A stretch of DNA of 64,000 bases, taken from contig OY756972.1 of assembly GCA_963580455.1 (NCBI GenBank), positions 3,425,001-3,489,000 on the forward strand, in the 5' to 3' direction. Each line of letters begins with the position of its first letter. Position 1 is the stretch's first letter. Shown here in pieces: positions 1 to 11,700 of this stretch. Under the pieces are notes generated by a model, which saw nothing but the letters and a program-made list of their open reading frames with translations, made no database searches and was not told the DNA's origin. The DNA comes from Euonymus europaeus. Lineage: Eukaryota; Streptophyta; Magnoliopsida; Celastrales; Celastraceae. Position numbers and translations under genes: made by a program.

Positions 1-1125
1 GTGATGTGCTACAGCTGTCCAACTTTGGTTCTTGAGCTACTCCAACACAATAATATAGCCTTGTTTGAGTACTCTCTCACCCATATTTCTTAGACACTCT
101 CAATTTTTATAAGTGTTCACATATTTTAACATAATTTTTCACTCCTTTTATATATATATATATATATTTATTTATTTATGATTTTTCTACACACTCTAAA
201 ATTTTCAGTATCACTACCATCAAGTATCATTGGAGATGTTAGTATTATAAAAGTATTGGGAAAAGAAATGTACAGTTAAAATAATTTTTTTTGTTACCTA
301 AACATCCATGTCTTTTTTCCAGATGTATTATTAATTCTACCTTACAAAATACAAATTATGAAAACTTCAGGAAGAATATACAGTAAACTCTTTTTACAGG
401 GATACCTCTTCATAGAATAAAATTACTTTGATCCCACCATTATGACTATAAGAGTAATTTTATTGTATCTTGTAAATCTGTAAATTATTCCAAGTTCATG
501 TGGGACAAATCTAAAATTTCATGGGTTCTCGTGAATTTTTAAAAAATATCCCTCACAAATCACAACTAGCAAGTGCCCCCTGGAGGGGGAACATGCTGCT
601 TGGATGCACATGAAGAATCTCTGTCGCTTGTATAAACACCTATGAACCCTGGCGGAACTCTACATCCAAGAGGTAGCTGCCCCTTGCTTAGCCTATGAAT
701 TAAACATGTGTCTCGAATAATTTAAATCTCATATGAGTTAAATATGTGCCGGATTGTTTGGACTTTTTAATAATTATTATGTCCAGCAAATCATGTGAGA
801 TATTCAATATTCCTCCGCACGGACTGGACTTCCCGTTATGGGATATCCAATACTCTTCCGCACGGACTGGACTGTATAGATATGGGATATTCAATACTCC
901 TCCGCACGGACTGGACTGTATAAAATTTATACCGGTTGGACTCAAGACTATAAAATTAAAGGTATTGCCCATAGATGTGCAGACAGAGCCCAACAATCGT
1001 TGGACCGATACCATTTTAAGACGGTCTAACACACCTCTCTAAAAGACCTAAAGGAGAGGTGAATTATAAACTACACTTCGTAGGGTTAAACTCTGGATAT
1101 GGGATATCCAACATGACCGCCTTCC
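1..1125. other. Spacer upstream of the GASA array
   Basis: AT-rich spacer with no supportable gene. Bases about 66-130 resemble part of a MITE family seen in better copies near 2.7, 7.0 and 46.7 kb, sharing ACTCTC and AGACACTCTCAATTTTTA blocks. A short tandem repeat lies at 799-917. The small open frames near 0.7-1.0 kb run through that repeat on both strands and look accidental. Confidence 0.6.
799..917. repeat. Tandem repeat, three units of about 43-44 bp
   Basis: The core CCGCACGGACTGGACT occurs at 815-830, 858-873 and 902-917, each time preceded by a GATATTCAATA-like block. A fourth partial echo (ATGGGATATCCAACA) lies near 1098. It sits about 280 bp upstream of the first GASA gene. No coding role is apparent. 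Confidence 0.8.
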
Positions 1126-1133
1126 TATAAATA
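1126..1133 (+). promoter_or_regulatory. TATA box of first GASA gene
   Basis: TATAAATA, 64 bp before the ATG at 1197. The two sister genes have TATA boxes at nearly the same distance (67 and 69 bp), which supports all three. Confidence 0.75.
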
Positions 1134-1196
1134 GCACCATACGAGCAAGATGTGTGTAGTACTCACATAGATCCAGTAAGCGTCAGGCGTGTGGGG

Positions 1197-1708
1197 ATGT
1201 CAAAGGCTTTGATTGTTTCCCTTGTAATTTCTCTGGTTCTTCTTGGCATAGTGGAGGCTGAATATAATGAGTTGGTAAGCATTCACTTATAGACTTCTAG
1301 TTATCCTTCAAAAAATCATATAAATATATACATCTTCTCTCATTTTGATTTCCTTATTTTTTTTAATTTTTTTTAAGGTGAATGCAATTTATCAGGCACC
1401 AGCATATCCTCCTACACAAAAGATCGGTAGTTAATTAATTAATTTATTAACCTTTCATTTAGTGTTTGATTTATTTATTTATTTATTTTGAAAGAATAAA
1501 TTGAATATACCACATTTTGAGTGCAGATTGCGATCTGGCTTGTAAGGGGAGATGCCGATTGACGAAAAGGAAAGATCTGTGCAAGAGGTTGTGCGGATCT
1601 TGCTGTGGACGGTGCAACTGTGTTCCTCCTGGCACCTCCGGTAACTACGACGCCTGCGCTTGCTACGCCCACTTGACTACCCCTGACGGCAGACGCAAGT
1701 GCCCTTGA
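1197..1708 (+). CDS. GASA: GASA/snakin family secreted cysteine-rich peptide (copy 1)
   Basis: Exons 1197-1274, 1378-1426 and 1527-1708 give 102 residues. The N-terminus is a signal peptide (MSKALIV followed by a Val/Leu/Ile-rich stretch ending near GIVEA). A short variable linker follows, then a C-terminal GASA domain of about 60 residues with all twelve cysteines, including the CGSCC and NCVPPGTSGN blocks and the terminal RKCP. The family (gibberellin-regulated GAST1/GASA/snakin) consists of apoplastic, disulphide-rich peptides involved in growth, redox and defence; which role applies here cannot be read from sequence. Phase-0 and phase-1 introns sit at the same places as in copy 2. It is first of three tandem copies. 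Confidence 0.93.
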
Positions 1709-2202
1709 TTTTATCACGGGAAGTTGGAAACATAATTATATCACTATGATTTTTGGTTTCTTATTTAATTTTTTTTTTTAATGATCTGAGAGACATCTGT
1801 TATTTGTGATTTCTGCCTATTTACGCACAATGTGATGGACTTTAATATTGATTAATTTGGAGTGTAGATCTCTTTTTTTTTTCCTTTTTTTAGGAAGAAA
1901 GTGTTAATTATTCTAAGTAGAAGCAACTATTGAATGTTATTTAATTCAACCCAATTAATATTTCATAGTCCATAGAACTAACATTTTTTAATATCTTCAA
2001 CTAGTTATGATTTCCAAAACTTTATTTGGGACAAAGTGTATGTGGATTCCAAACTCACAAAGTTGTCTCACTTTCACCTACAACACCCTTAATTCACTTC
2101 ATTGGTAAAAAAAATAATGGTTGAAACTTCCAAAACATGACAAACCCAAGGAATCTAAAGTATTAGGGCCAATATATGTATTTATAATCAAAGATTATTT
2201 CA

Positions 2203-2539
2203 TAGGAGTGGCAAAAAATGTTAGGTCTATCAAATTTTTTCAAATCGAATGACACCAAATTTGTACATAAGTTATTTGTCTGAAATTACGGTCCAAACGT
2301 AAAATGATTTATTCGTTTTAAGATTGGATTTAGGTCCAAACAAAATATATATTCTCCAATATAGTTGTTAGGAGATCCTAACTCAGATTAGATTATTGTC
2401 AAATTTCGTGTTCAAATTTAAATCAACTCGAATATGGTCATTTAAATGTCTGAAAATCTAAATTAATATGGGTTTAAACGTGCAAATATTTTATAACTAC
2501 CAATGTTGTTTGATTTGAAATCGTTTTTTGCCACTTTTA
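2203..2539. mobile_element. hAT-type non-autonomous element (MITE)
   Basis: The ends are imperfect inverted repeats: TAGGAGTGGCAAAAAATG at the left and the reverse complement of CGTTTTTTGCCACTTTTA at the right. Flanking octamers are TTATTTCA (2195-2202) and TTAATTCA (2540-2547), 7 of 8 identical, as expected for an aged 8-bp hAT target duplication. The 337-bp interior is AT-rich and noncoding. Confidence 0.72.
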
Positions 2540-2644
2540 TTAATTCACATGTCACATAAATTTATGAGTAGAATAATGTTTTTTTTGGGGATATTTTGAC
2601 CTAATCTAGTTGTAGTTTTCTGAAAAATAATCAAACATCATGCC

Positions 2645-2765
2645 TCTGTTTGTTTCAGAGTATAAGCTAGGTTATACTCTGTCACCCATACTCTCAGACG
2701 CTCTCAATTTTTACGTTTTACGAGAGCCTATATTCTATGAGACATATTCTGATCCAAACGGACAG
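2645..2765. mobile_element. MITE, 'CTCTCAGACRCTCTCA' family (copy A)
   Basis: Shares TATAAGCTAGSTTATACTCT, CATACTCTCAGACRCTCTCA and TTTTTACGTTTTACGA blocks with copies at about 6945-7052 and 46671-46788. Ends are weakly inverted (CTGTTTGTTTCAGA versus CTGTCCGTTTGGATCAGA). No clear target duplication was found. It is noncoding. Confidence 0.65.
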
Positions 2766-3484
2766 ATAACATGAATTTTTTTTAGGGAGAAAGAGAGATT
2801 TATTCATTTTATGAATTGTTTGATTTGTAGTAGCTAGGCACACGATTTCATGATTTCTTCAGGCAAAAAAGTACATAGTGGCTAAAGCATCGGTTCACCA
2901 AACGCTTAAAGGAAAAGATTATCCAAGTACCCTAACTAATTCTATTATGAGATGTGATATGGTACAGCTGTCCTGCCCAACTTAATTGGCTCTAACAAGA
3001 TAAGTATCATCATTTGTACTAACTTTCTCAAAAATTGTAGACTACTGCAGACTTTCCAGTTCATCCCGGAAGCAACTTCAAGTAATTGATTTTTTTTTGA
3101 TGAGCAATTTGAAGTGATTGAATTAACGACATGAGTAGTGGTATGGAATTTTTAATATTAAGTTCGAAGTCTTCCTTATTTCTTAAGAAAATGACAAAAC
3201 AAAAGCACTCTTTGCAAATTCAAAGCTCTACCATCAATTTATAAAATTGATACCAACTCTCGACAACTTGTTAGAATACATTAAAACATTAATCGTCAGC
3301 GATTACATGTCCAGTGTTGCCCGTTGAAGTTCGACAATCAAGTCAAATAATCATAAAAAATATTATAGTGAGAAAGTGAGGTTAGATAGAGGATACCGGA
3401 TGACTGAGGATTAGGGCAACCAACGGTGTCAAACCTAATGGCCCAACAACCTTACTTTTGGCTCTACCTCTATTACTAGAAAAG

Positions 3485-3720
3485 GTGATTGTACATACTT
3501 ATCTACATCATTAAAACACATCTCCCAATACAATCTCATTAATCACACCATTAACTTTTTATTCATTCATACTTTTTTTATTCACGAAAACTAATTGTCA
3601 AGCAAACATATTCATCTACATTATCAAAACACATCTCTCAATATAACCACATAAAAAAACATATTTTTTAATACAAACATATCAACAACTAATCATTCAT
3701 TATTTTTGACACTATTTACC
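3485..3720. repeat. Diverged relative of the 42983-43339 MITE
   Basis: Repeated blocks (CATCATTAAAACACATCTCCC, CATTATCAAAACACATCTCTC) are reverse complements of the GATGTG...GGGAGATGTGTTTT blocks inside the PIF/Harbinger-like MITE near 43 kb. The terminal inverted repeats are not recognisable here, so the borders are uncertain. Confidence 0.4.
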
Positions 3721-3900
3721 CATAAATCATAATGAGATGAGAGCCTCTTGTGTCATAATAATCGAGCGCACCTGAGCTATGATCTGTAACGCGTTGAGCC
3801 CAGATCTGATGATGGATCTATGAGACCTAATGTCTTGGACCATGTTGATAGGGTTCTGGTGGGCCTACTCTAGCTTCTATGTTACTGCCTAAACTCTCCC

Positions 3901-3908
3901 TATAAATA
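3901..3908 (+). promoter_or_regulatory. TATA box of second GASA gene
   Basis: TATAAATA, 67 bp before the ATG at 3968, in the same relative place as in the first copy. Confidence 0.75.
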
Positions 3909-3967
3909 CCACCAACTATGCACCACCAAACTGGTAGTAAAGGTAATTGCTAGCTCTTTAATCAGAC

Positions 3968-4463
3968 ATGGCCATATCTAAGGCTTTGATTGCTTCACTT
4001 CTCCTCTCTCTTCTTGTTCTTCATCTTGCTCAAGCTGATGACGATTTGGTAATTAAACTCTCACCTTCTAATTAATTAATCATTTTTTTAATTATCATTT
4101 TAAATTTTATTTATCAAGCTGTTGATCGCATGTTGTTCTGTTCCGCCGCAGGTGAATAGTAATAAAGCAGCCGCTTATCCAACTAAAATCGGTATTTTAA
4201 TTTCTAATTATCTGATTTTCCTTAATTACTAACGATCTAGTACACACACTCAAGACTATAATCGGTTTGCGTGTGTTGAAGATTGTGGTGCGGCTTGCGA
4301 CGCCAGGTGCCAGTTAGCGTCAAGGCAAAAGATGTGCAAGAGAGCATGTGGAACTTGCTGTGCCCGTTGCAACTGTGTTCCTCCTGGAACATCCGGTAAC
4401 CAAGAGGCCTGCGCCTGCTATGCCAGCTTGACTACTCATGGGGGCAGGCTCAAGTGTCCTTAA
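3968..4463 (+). CDS. GASA: GASA/snakin family secreted cysteine-rich peptide (copy 2)
   Basis: Exons 3968-4048, 4152-4191 and 4282-4463 encode 100 residues. A signal peptide (MAISKALIASLLLSLLVLHL, cleavage likely near AQA) is followed by a short linker and the 12-cysteine GASA domain (DCGAACDARC, CGTCCARCNC, VPPGTSGN, final KCP). Intron positions and phases match copy 1, showing tandem duplication. The mature domain is strongly conserved among the three copies while the linker varies. As known for the family, it is probably an apoplastic peptide under hormonal control; no specific function is inferred. Confidence 0.93.
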
Positions 4464-5451
4464 AAGTCCCAAATATATATATATACAAAAGATATGATCC
4501 ATGTTTATGTATATAAATAATGCGTGTATTTTCTATACGTATGTGTTTGTTCATACTTTATACGCTTATGTTATGTAGAGTGTGATCACTAGTAAGTACT
4601 AAGTAATGAGAATTATTACATAAACTCTCGTTTTCTTTTCTTTTTCTTTGGTCTCTCTCCTTTCCGTGGACTGTGGAGAGTGTAACTTTTCATGGGCGAC
4701 TGGGGTTTGGATTAGAGTGACAAAGCGGCTCTGTTTTTAAGAAGGAAATAGTTGGAGAAAGACTTTATTGTGTGAGAGTGACTAGTCTTTTATTTTTTTA
4801 TTATAAATAAATGATTTTGAAATTCTTTAACTTATGATGTTGGATTCTAAACAGTTGGCGGGTTGAAGTTAGAGGAGAAAGGATGATAAATCAACATTAA
4901 TTAGATGATAAATGTCATTTATATATCTGTAATCTGTCTTGACTAAAGTTGAGGGACGATTCTTGGGCGCATTAGTCATTCTGAAAGGCCTGATCACATT
5001 TGTATCCACTCTCTTTCCTTGTCCTTCGAATTCTAATAGGTTTGTTGGAGCACAAACGTCTTGTTGCGACTCCAAGCGTAAGTTTTTTCGTGGTCAAAGC
5101 AAGAACAAGTATTAACCACCATAAACATCTTCAATCTCGTTTCCGACAACCATCTACAATACCAACTGTTTGCGAGCTCCTCAATTTGAATATTGTCTTG
5201 ACGTTCAAGTAGCGATTTGGTTAGTTTTATAACTAACGATCCGAAATTATCACGTACTTCATGTATATCATTTGATTCGTACGAAAGATGGAAACAGCCG
5301 GTCATTTGCTACTAATGAAGTAACTGCTAACTGAATCAATGTGCGTACGCATCTACCTTTTTTTTTTACTAGAAAGGCAAGAATTCACCCACTCTTCTTT
5401 ATTACCTTAAAAGTTTTTTTCCTTTTTCTCTTACGTCTCTTGCTAATTTGC
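4464..5451. other. Spacer between GASA copies 2 and 3
   Basis: No gene or well-bounded mobile element recognised. The overlapping small frames around 4869-5305 on both strands lack recognisable domains and are probably chance. Confidence 0.5.
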
Positions 5452-5459
5452 TATATAAG
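5452..5459 (+). promoter_or_regulatory. TATA box of third GASA gene
   Basis: TATATAAG, 69 bp before the ATG at 5521. Confidence 0.65.
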
Positions 5460-5520
5460 TACTACTCAACATCCATTTCTATACTCAGTAGAGAAATCAA
5501 AACTTCCAAATCTTCAAGGG

Positions 5521-6210
5521 ATGGCCATAAACAAGCCTCTCACAGCTTCACTTCTCATTTTTCTCTCTGTTACTATCCTTGCTGACTGCTTTCAAATGGT
5601 AGATTTCCGGATAATCACAAACGAGGTTGAAGAACTCCAGCTCCACGAAATAGGTGATCTCTCTCCCTCTATCTATCTATATATATATATATACACTCTC
5701 CCACTTGAATTAACATGTGTAAATCTACGCCCTTTAACATATCAACAATATTTTTCACATTAGATGATCCGATTTTTGAAAATACATCAGATTCTTATGG
5801 CTTTATTCCTCACAATTCTAGCAAGTGAGTTTGAGTCTTAAACTTCGAAAAAGACTTTGTTCAAGTTAAGAGGGAGGGTTTTACAAATATATACCACACG
5901 GAAGTCTTTGACTTTACCGACGTGTTATATTTTTGTGTCTTTACAACATAATCCATAATATTCAATAAACATAAGTTATTTATCAAAAAAAAAAAAATAA
6001 GTAATTTTATTTTGAATTTGAATTGCAGATTGTGATTCAGCTTGTGATGTGAGATGTAAATTGTCGTCAAGGCCAAACTTATGCAAAAGAGCATGCGGTA
6101 CCTGCTGTGCACGGTGCAAATGTGTGCCTCCTGGAACATATGGCCACTATGATACTTGTCCTTGCTATGCCAACATGACTACACACGGTGGTCGGCACAA
6201 GTGCCCTTGA
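5521..6210 (+). CDS. GASA: GASA/snakin family secreted cysteine-rich peptide (copy 3)
   Basis: Simplest model: exons 5521-5653 and 6029-6210, 104 residues. The signal peptide (MAINKPLTASLLIFLSVTIL) is followed by an acidic linker and the 12-cysteine GASA domain (DCDSACDVRC, CGTCCARCKC, PGTYGHYD, terminal HKCP). Unlike copies 1 and 2, the first intron position (ATG|GTAGAT) reads through in frame, so intron 1 may be lost. An alternative has an extra in-frame exon at about 5762-5817, after a good acceptor (TTTTTCACATTAG) but ending at a non-canonical GC donor (GCAAGT), adding an acidic linker. The mature domain is the same in both models. Confidence 0.88.
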
Positions 6211-6944
6211 AAAGCTTTACAACATTCTCTCGTCGATTTAGCTTCTGTTGTGTTGGTGGGCTCTTCCCCATGTCGGTAATTATGGAAGGCCTTTAAATAA
6301 ATTGTCTTTGGGTTTCAAGGTATCTCGAGTTGGGCTAAATCTGGTAAAAGATCAAATGGCCCATTATAAAGATTTAGAACCCTTAGTGAATGAGGCCCAC
6401 TAAGGTCTTATTTAGACTCCTATTATTCTATGCCCAGGCAGCCCAGCTAATGAGTTCAGTGGAACTCACGTCTGTTTCAGCGTGTAATCCTTCATTTGAT
6501 GGTTGTATAATTAAGCTCCCATATTTAATACAAGTAGACGGTAACCATCATTTATTCGACTTGTATTAAATTAAATTTAGACATATATTTTATGTTCAAA
6601 ATTCAAGTCCAAATACAAATGGATTAATTGTAATTTCAATCAACTCTTTCAATTACGAAAAGTACAATTAAATCAAATACAAAGATTTTGTCCGTTTTAA
6701 AATCAAATCTAAACATAAAAACTCTTATACAATTTACTTGTTTGGACCTTAACCCATATTATATTATTATATAATTTATTTGTTTGGATTTAAATCAATT
6801 TAGATATAGTCAATTGAGTACATAAAAAAATTCAAATAAATCCAAGTCGAGATATATAAATATTTCCTACACTTTTTTTAACCAACTCAAAACATAATTT
6901 TTCCCCCTTCCACCCCTACCTTTGAGCACATGCATCCATCACGT

Positions 6945-7052
6945 AGAGCGTATAAGCTAGCTTATACTCTGTCAGACATACTCTCAGACACTCTCAGCTT
7001 TTACGTTTTACGATAGCTTATACTCTATCACACATACTCTCTACCAAACATG
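6945..7052. mobile_element. MITE, 'CTCTCAGACRCTCTCA' family (copy B)
   Basis: Near-identical over about 100 bp to the copy at 46671-46788 (other orientation) and related to 2645-2765. Shared blocks include GCTTATACTCTGTCAGA, TACTCTCAGACACTCTCAGC and CGATAGCTTATACTCTATCA, ending with CTACCAAACATG. Confidence 0.72.
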
Positions 7053-7065
7053 CACGAGTTTATGT

Positions 7066-7260
7066 TAGGGGTGTTCGTGGTCGGTTTCGATTGATTTTTT
7101 GAATTTTTTTTTTAAATCATTTAGGCAGTTTTTGATCGGTATGTCGATTTTCGATTCAATTTTTTTTAGATTTTAATGGAAACAAATGTAAACTTTTTTA
7201 TAAGAAAAACCCACCATTTGATTTGATTTTTTTTTTCAATTTTGATTTTGACGTTTTTTT
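7066..7260. mobile_element. hAT-like element remnant (one end)
   Basis: Begins TAGGGGTGTTCGTGGTCGGT, then TTTCGATTGATTTTT. The reverse complement of 43545-43580 starts TAGTGATGTTAATGATCGGT, then TTTAATCGATTTTT, so both are ends of one family. The opposite end is not recognisable here and the interior is T-rich. Confidence 0.45.
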
Positions 7261-8130
7261 TAGAGCCCTAATTTATGCACCAATCGAGTCCTTGCCATGC
7301 CGGATCGCAGAGAATCAAATCAATTACATCCCCATCAAACAATCGCAATCATTTTTCTTCAATTAATCGCCAAAGAGTCAGTCACCAACCCCATCGCGTC
7401 CCTCGTGACCAACGAACCTCTTTTTTTTTTTTTTTTTCCCCTGGAATTCACGTCGCAGATTTCACCGCTCTCCTACAGTCGGCGCTTGCAAAACACGAAC
7501 CGCAAAGTGCGTACATCAGTGAAGGTAAGCAATGCATTTTTGTCTCGGACTGATCGACAGAGTCAGTACGGTGACGCAGAGAGAATGAGAAAGGTCTCCA
7601 CAACTCCAAACGTGATACGGTGGCAGGTAGTTGTCCGATGTGGATGCCACGTGGAGAGACTATAGAAGTATGTTTGGCACGAGATCCGACGGCTGAAGAA
7701 TGATAATGATTGATTATGAACCGTCGATGACAGTTTGTGTATGAATGGCGATTAGCCAGGGAGAGAAAGAGATGCACTACACTACTGTTTTGTGGTGCAT
7801 TTAATGGGAGCGTAAGCTTCGGACTTTTCGTCGTTTCTCTAACAATCTGTCATCGGTTTGTAATTTTGGAAGATGATTATGAGCTCAATAGAGTGTGTGT
7901 TTTTCAAGTTTTTAATTCAGATAATGTTCAATTTCAAAGAATGTATAGCGAAGAGTTCGTAATGGTGTGATCTGTATGGAGGAGACTGAGTGATAGTGGG
8001 TTCTGGGTGATTCATGGATTAATTGGGTTCCATTCATCTGAATCTGGAAGAGTTGAGATTCAATCTGATTGGGTGAAATCATATTAGCTTTTTTATGGTT
8101 TCTTTCCTTTTCTGTGGGTGTTGTCAGTAA

Positions 8131-8767
8131 TTCAGTGTGTTTTCCCTTCTTTTCTCTCATTTTCCTTTCTTTCTCTCTCACTCAAGAACATATACGTGCT
8201 TAAATCTTCATGCTTTATTCACGAAGAACCTGATTCTCTCTGAACACGAGAAACGAAATAACTTTTCGCTTTCTTTTTTTCTCTCTAAATCTCTTTTGCC
8301 GTTTTGCGTACTTTTTGTTTATCGCTCTCTCCTCTTCTCTTCTATTCAGTGTTCACTCTTCGCCGTCTCACACCGAAGAGAGATATCCGGCAACTAAATT
8401 GATTTTCTCTCTCTTTCTGGAAAATCAAACGCAACTTTCTCGCTTTTCTCCTTGGCTAACATTGCGCTGTCAGTAACTAAACCAAACCTCTCCCTCCCTC
8501 TCTCTTGTCTACCCTGTTTGCCATTTTGTTTCATCACTCAATTGTAAAATCCAGAAGAGCTCAAACCCATTCGATTTCGGTCTTGAAGCTGAATTTGAAG
8601 ATAAATACAGAGAAGTGAAGGGAAAATATCTTTTGGGTTTGGGTTAATTTGTTCTTCAGGTGTTCGTCTCAGGTGGCAATAATTTGGACCGATCCGAAGC
8701 CATTGAAATTTGAAACCGTTTTAAAAGAGCAGATATTAGTGTTGTCGTTCTTCTTATCGATATTATC
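8131..8767 (+). promoter_or_regulatory. CT-rich leader of the 8768-12664 gene
   Basis: Runs of CTCTCT, TTTCTCTC and CTCCCTCCCTC up to the ATG at 8768 look like a pyrimidine-rich plant core promoter or 5' UTR. The transcription start cannot be set from sequence. Confidence 0.45.
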
Positions 8768-11700
8768 ATGACGGAAATGGACAAGGTACGGGACGTGAGG
8801 CGTGGAGCGAGTCGGTTCTCTAAACAATCTGGACGCAAGCTATATTCTGGTGATTTGACGCCACTCTCCCCCTCCCTCTCTCTCAATCTGTCTCTCTCAC
8901 TCTCAATTCTTCTTATTGTTCTTGTCGTTTTCTTTGTTTAGTTACCACTCTTTTTGGTTATAAAAGTTCTACAGAGAATAGGTGTCCTTTAATCTATCTC
9001 CTTTAATTCTTACTTCGGGGGTTGTTTACCTTTTTTTGTTGTTATAAATTTTTGTATGCTTTGTGATTTCAAGGTTTGAATGGTGGTTGCGCTGGTGGTG
9101 ACTTTGGGTCTTCAGAGAAATCGAAGAAAGAGAGAGTTAAGAGATTGAGTGCGGTTTGTAAAGATAGCTCGAGCTACGAAGAAATGGGTTGCTGCGATTT
9201 CTCATATAGAGAAGATGAACAACATCCTTCTGTGACTAATGTTGGTCCTGGTAAAAGATTTAAGCTTCCCAAAAAGGTATGCCATTGAATCTTGCTGCAA
9301 GATGGCTATTTATTAGTTTATCTGTTCTTTTATTTGGTAATTTTTTGTGGATTTGTAATCTGCAGTTCTTTGATGATTGCAAGCCCTTGAATACTTCCCC
9401 TGTTCCAAGGAAGCTGCGATCAGGTTCGTAGCTGTGATCAGGTTTTGTTGGTAGCTTTGGCTTTATGCTCCAGTTCATTGTTGTCTTTCTTTCTTTATGG
9501 CAATTATCTTTTTTAGCTTTTGCAGTTTTGGATTAGAATTGAAGCAAACCTGAAGCTCTCGTCTTTCCTTCTGTTCTTTTTTCTCTTTCTTTCTGTGGAC
9601 GCAACATTTGTGTTTATTTAATTCAATTTAATATTTTTGAGCTGGGGCTGAACTTCCATGGTGCATTATTTTTCATTTTCCAAATTATTATAGTTTGTAT
9701 TAGATTTTATTTCATTTTATATTCTAAACTTTACTTTTCCGAAGGGATTCTTTAGCTTTTATGGACTAAAAGATCCTTTTTAAAAAAAACATTTAGGGAA
9801 ATAAAAATGGTGATTCGGGATCTGCAATGGCATTGAGTTTTGGCATATAATTTGAATATTTCATTGGCAGCCATAAAGAAGCGCAACCGAGAATCTGTAT
9901 CACCACCTTTACCGGATTCAAACAAGCTGAACCAAGTAATTGGGGAAGCTGAGTCACCCCAAAAGGATGGTGCAAAGAAATCCAAACTGAATATGGTTAT
10001 CATCTATGCTACCAATCTTGATACATTTTTCGTTCTTTAATTTTTGGATCCAAACAATTGAGTTGATGCTGATATGTTGGAATTCACTTTGCTTTCCTTA
10101 GAAAAAAGGAGGCACAGACTGGTCCCTCAAGCAAGCTGGCTCTGGGCCAATCACTAAAGATGAGGAAGAAGTTGTGGAGACCTTGTATTCTTTGGCTGGG
10201 ATGTTCCATGACAATGTGGCTACAGATCGGGATAAACTAGATGGTGAAGAAGCAGCTTTGCCGGAGGCAGGGAAAGGTGCTAGTTCAACATCGACTGAAG
10301 AAGGGTTTCCTTGTTTATTTCCAGTCGCAATCTTAATTTGTTCGTTTTGGTTATTTTATGGTCTGCTAAGTTTTGTTGTTGCTCAGATTCTGTTGCTGTG
10401 AAGGAAGACTTAAGTTGCCCCTCTGGTACAGCTGAGCCTAATGATCCCTCATCCAATGTTCAAAACTTTCCTGAAGCAGCTGTTGCAGTGGATTCTTTGA
10501 ACAAACTTGTTGTTCAAGAGCAATCTAATTTACCCAATCGTGAAAACATAAGTGTGGATTTAAATAGTGTGGTTCCTGAATTAAATTCACAGGCCATTCC
10601 CTTGTTGGCAAAGAATGGTGGTGAGAAGCCACTGTGCAATGCTATCGACTCATGTATTCCACCAAAACAAAATCAAGAAACTAGGTACGAAGTGGCTCAC
10701 CTGTCCAGTAATTGGCATCTACAACTTGACTTTTTCTTTGTAATTTGATTCTCATTTTTGTGAACTTATTTGCCTTCAATAATGCAGCAGACTAAAGGAA
10801 GCCAATGAGGAGGAAAGTTTCCCTCTTCAGCAGAAACCAGAGACTGCATTGGGACTAGTGAGAATAATTTCCGATCCAAATCCAATGTAAAGTTCTAAAC
10901 ATTCTCTGACTTCACGTTGTTTACGGATCATTTTTTAGGCTATGGCACTTGGAGTTCAAATGAATCAACCACGAATGAGGGACAAGGAACCGAAGAAAAT
11001 TGGTATGCTTCTTTCTTTATCAGAGGTTTCGTATTATTGATCATCGTTCTTTACCAGAGAACTTATTTCACATTTGCCGCAATAATTGGCTATTCATTCA
11101 AATGACTCAGCATTGTGGCCAGGGTTGTCTTCAACATTCCCAAATGGTGCTCCGGGTGATGGTCCTCTTCAGTGGTAACTTCCTTTTATCGTTTGAGTCT
11201 CTCTCTTTGCAAGAACTGTGGTTTCCCCATTTTCCTAATTTGATTTTTGGTTTTTCAGGCCCTCAAATGCTAAAGCTTCTGCTTGGTTAGATACTGCAGT
11301 ATCTGTTACTAGAAAAAATTCATTTGAGAATGGTTCTTCGAGCGGAAAGGTGAAGAGGACTAGTAATTCAGCAAGCACTTGTCTCACATGCATTTCGAGT
11401 TACCCAAAACTATGCAATTGCAGGCAACTGTTTCTTAAGTTCTTTCTTGCATATGAAGGGAAATTTCTGGTGTTCTACTGAAATGCAGGTTTCTCAGGCG
11501 AAGGATGATAAAATTTCACGGAAAAGGTGTGCGACTCATGTTTATATCAGTCATCAAATTCAAGCTTTAAAGATGCCAGATAGTCATCCCAACCAGTTGA
11601 GGCTGCATGAGATACCCAAGCAAGGAGTATTTGTGGGGGTAAACAATTTCAATGTGGTCAAAAGTGGTTTAGATGGAGTATCCTCTGCTATCAGCTCTGG

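Larger units (their letters stand above)
1709..3900. other. Spacer between GASA copies 1 and 2, with MITEs
   Basis: No gene seen. It holds a hAT-type MITE (2203-2539), a copy of a second MITE family (about 2645-2765), and a diverged stretch (about 3485-3720) with blocks such as AAAACACATCTCCCAATACA. These blocks match in reverse the interior of the PIF/Harbinger-like MITE at 42983-43339. Confidence 0.6.
6211..8130. other. Spacer between the GASA array and the 8.8-kb gene
   Basis: AT-rich. It holds a MITE copy (about 6945-7052) and a hAT-like end with T-rich tail (7066-7260). From about 7260 the base composition becomes mixed. Short overlapping frames between 7275 and 7777 exist on both strands but show no domain; this may be promoter or an untranslated transcript region. 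Confidence 0.45.

Noticed and set aside
746..1042. Open frames on both strands over 700-1042
   Set aside because: They run through the 43-bp tandem repeat, encode repeated text and show no domain or splice context.
5033..5305. Minus-strand 90-residue frame between GASA copies
   Set aside because: No recognisable domain, overlapping frames on the other strand and no promoter; treated as chance.
7275..7777. Three overlapping frames upstream of the 8.8-kb gene
   Set aside because: Conflicting frames on both strands, a long T-run inside and no conserved motif. More likely promoter or untranslated sequence.
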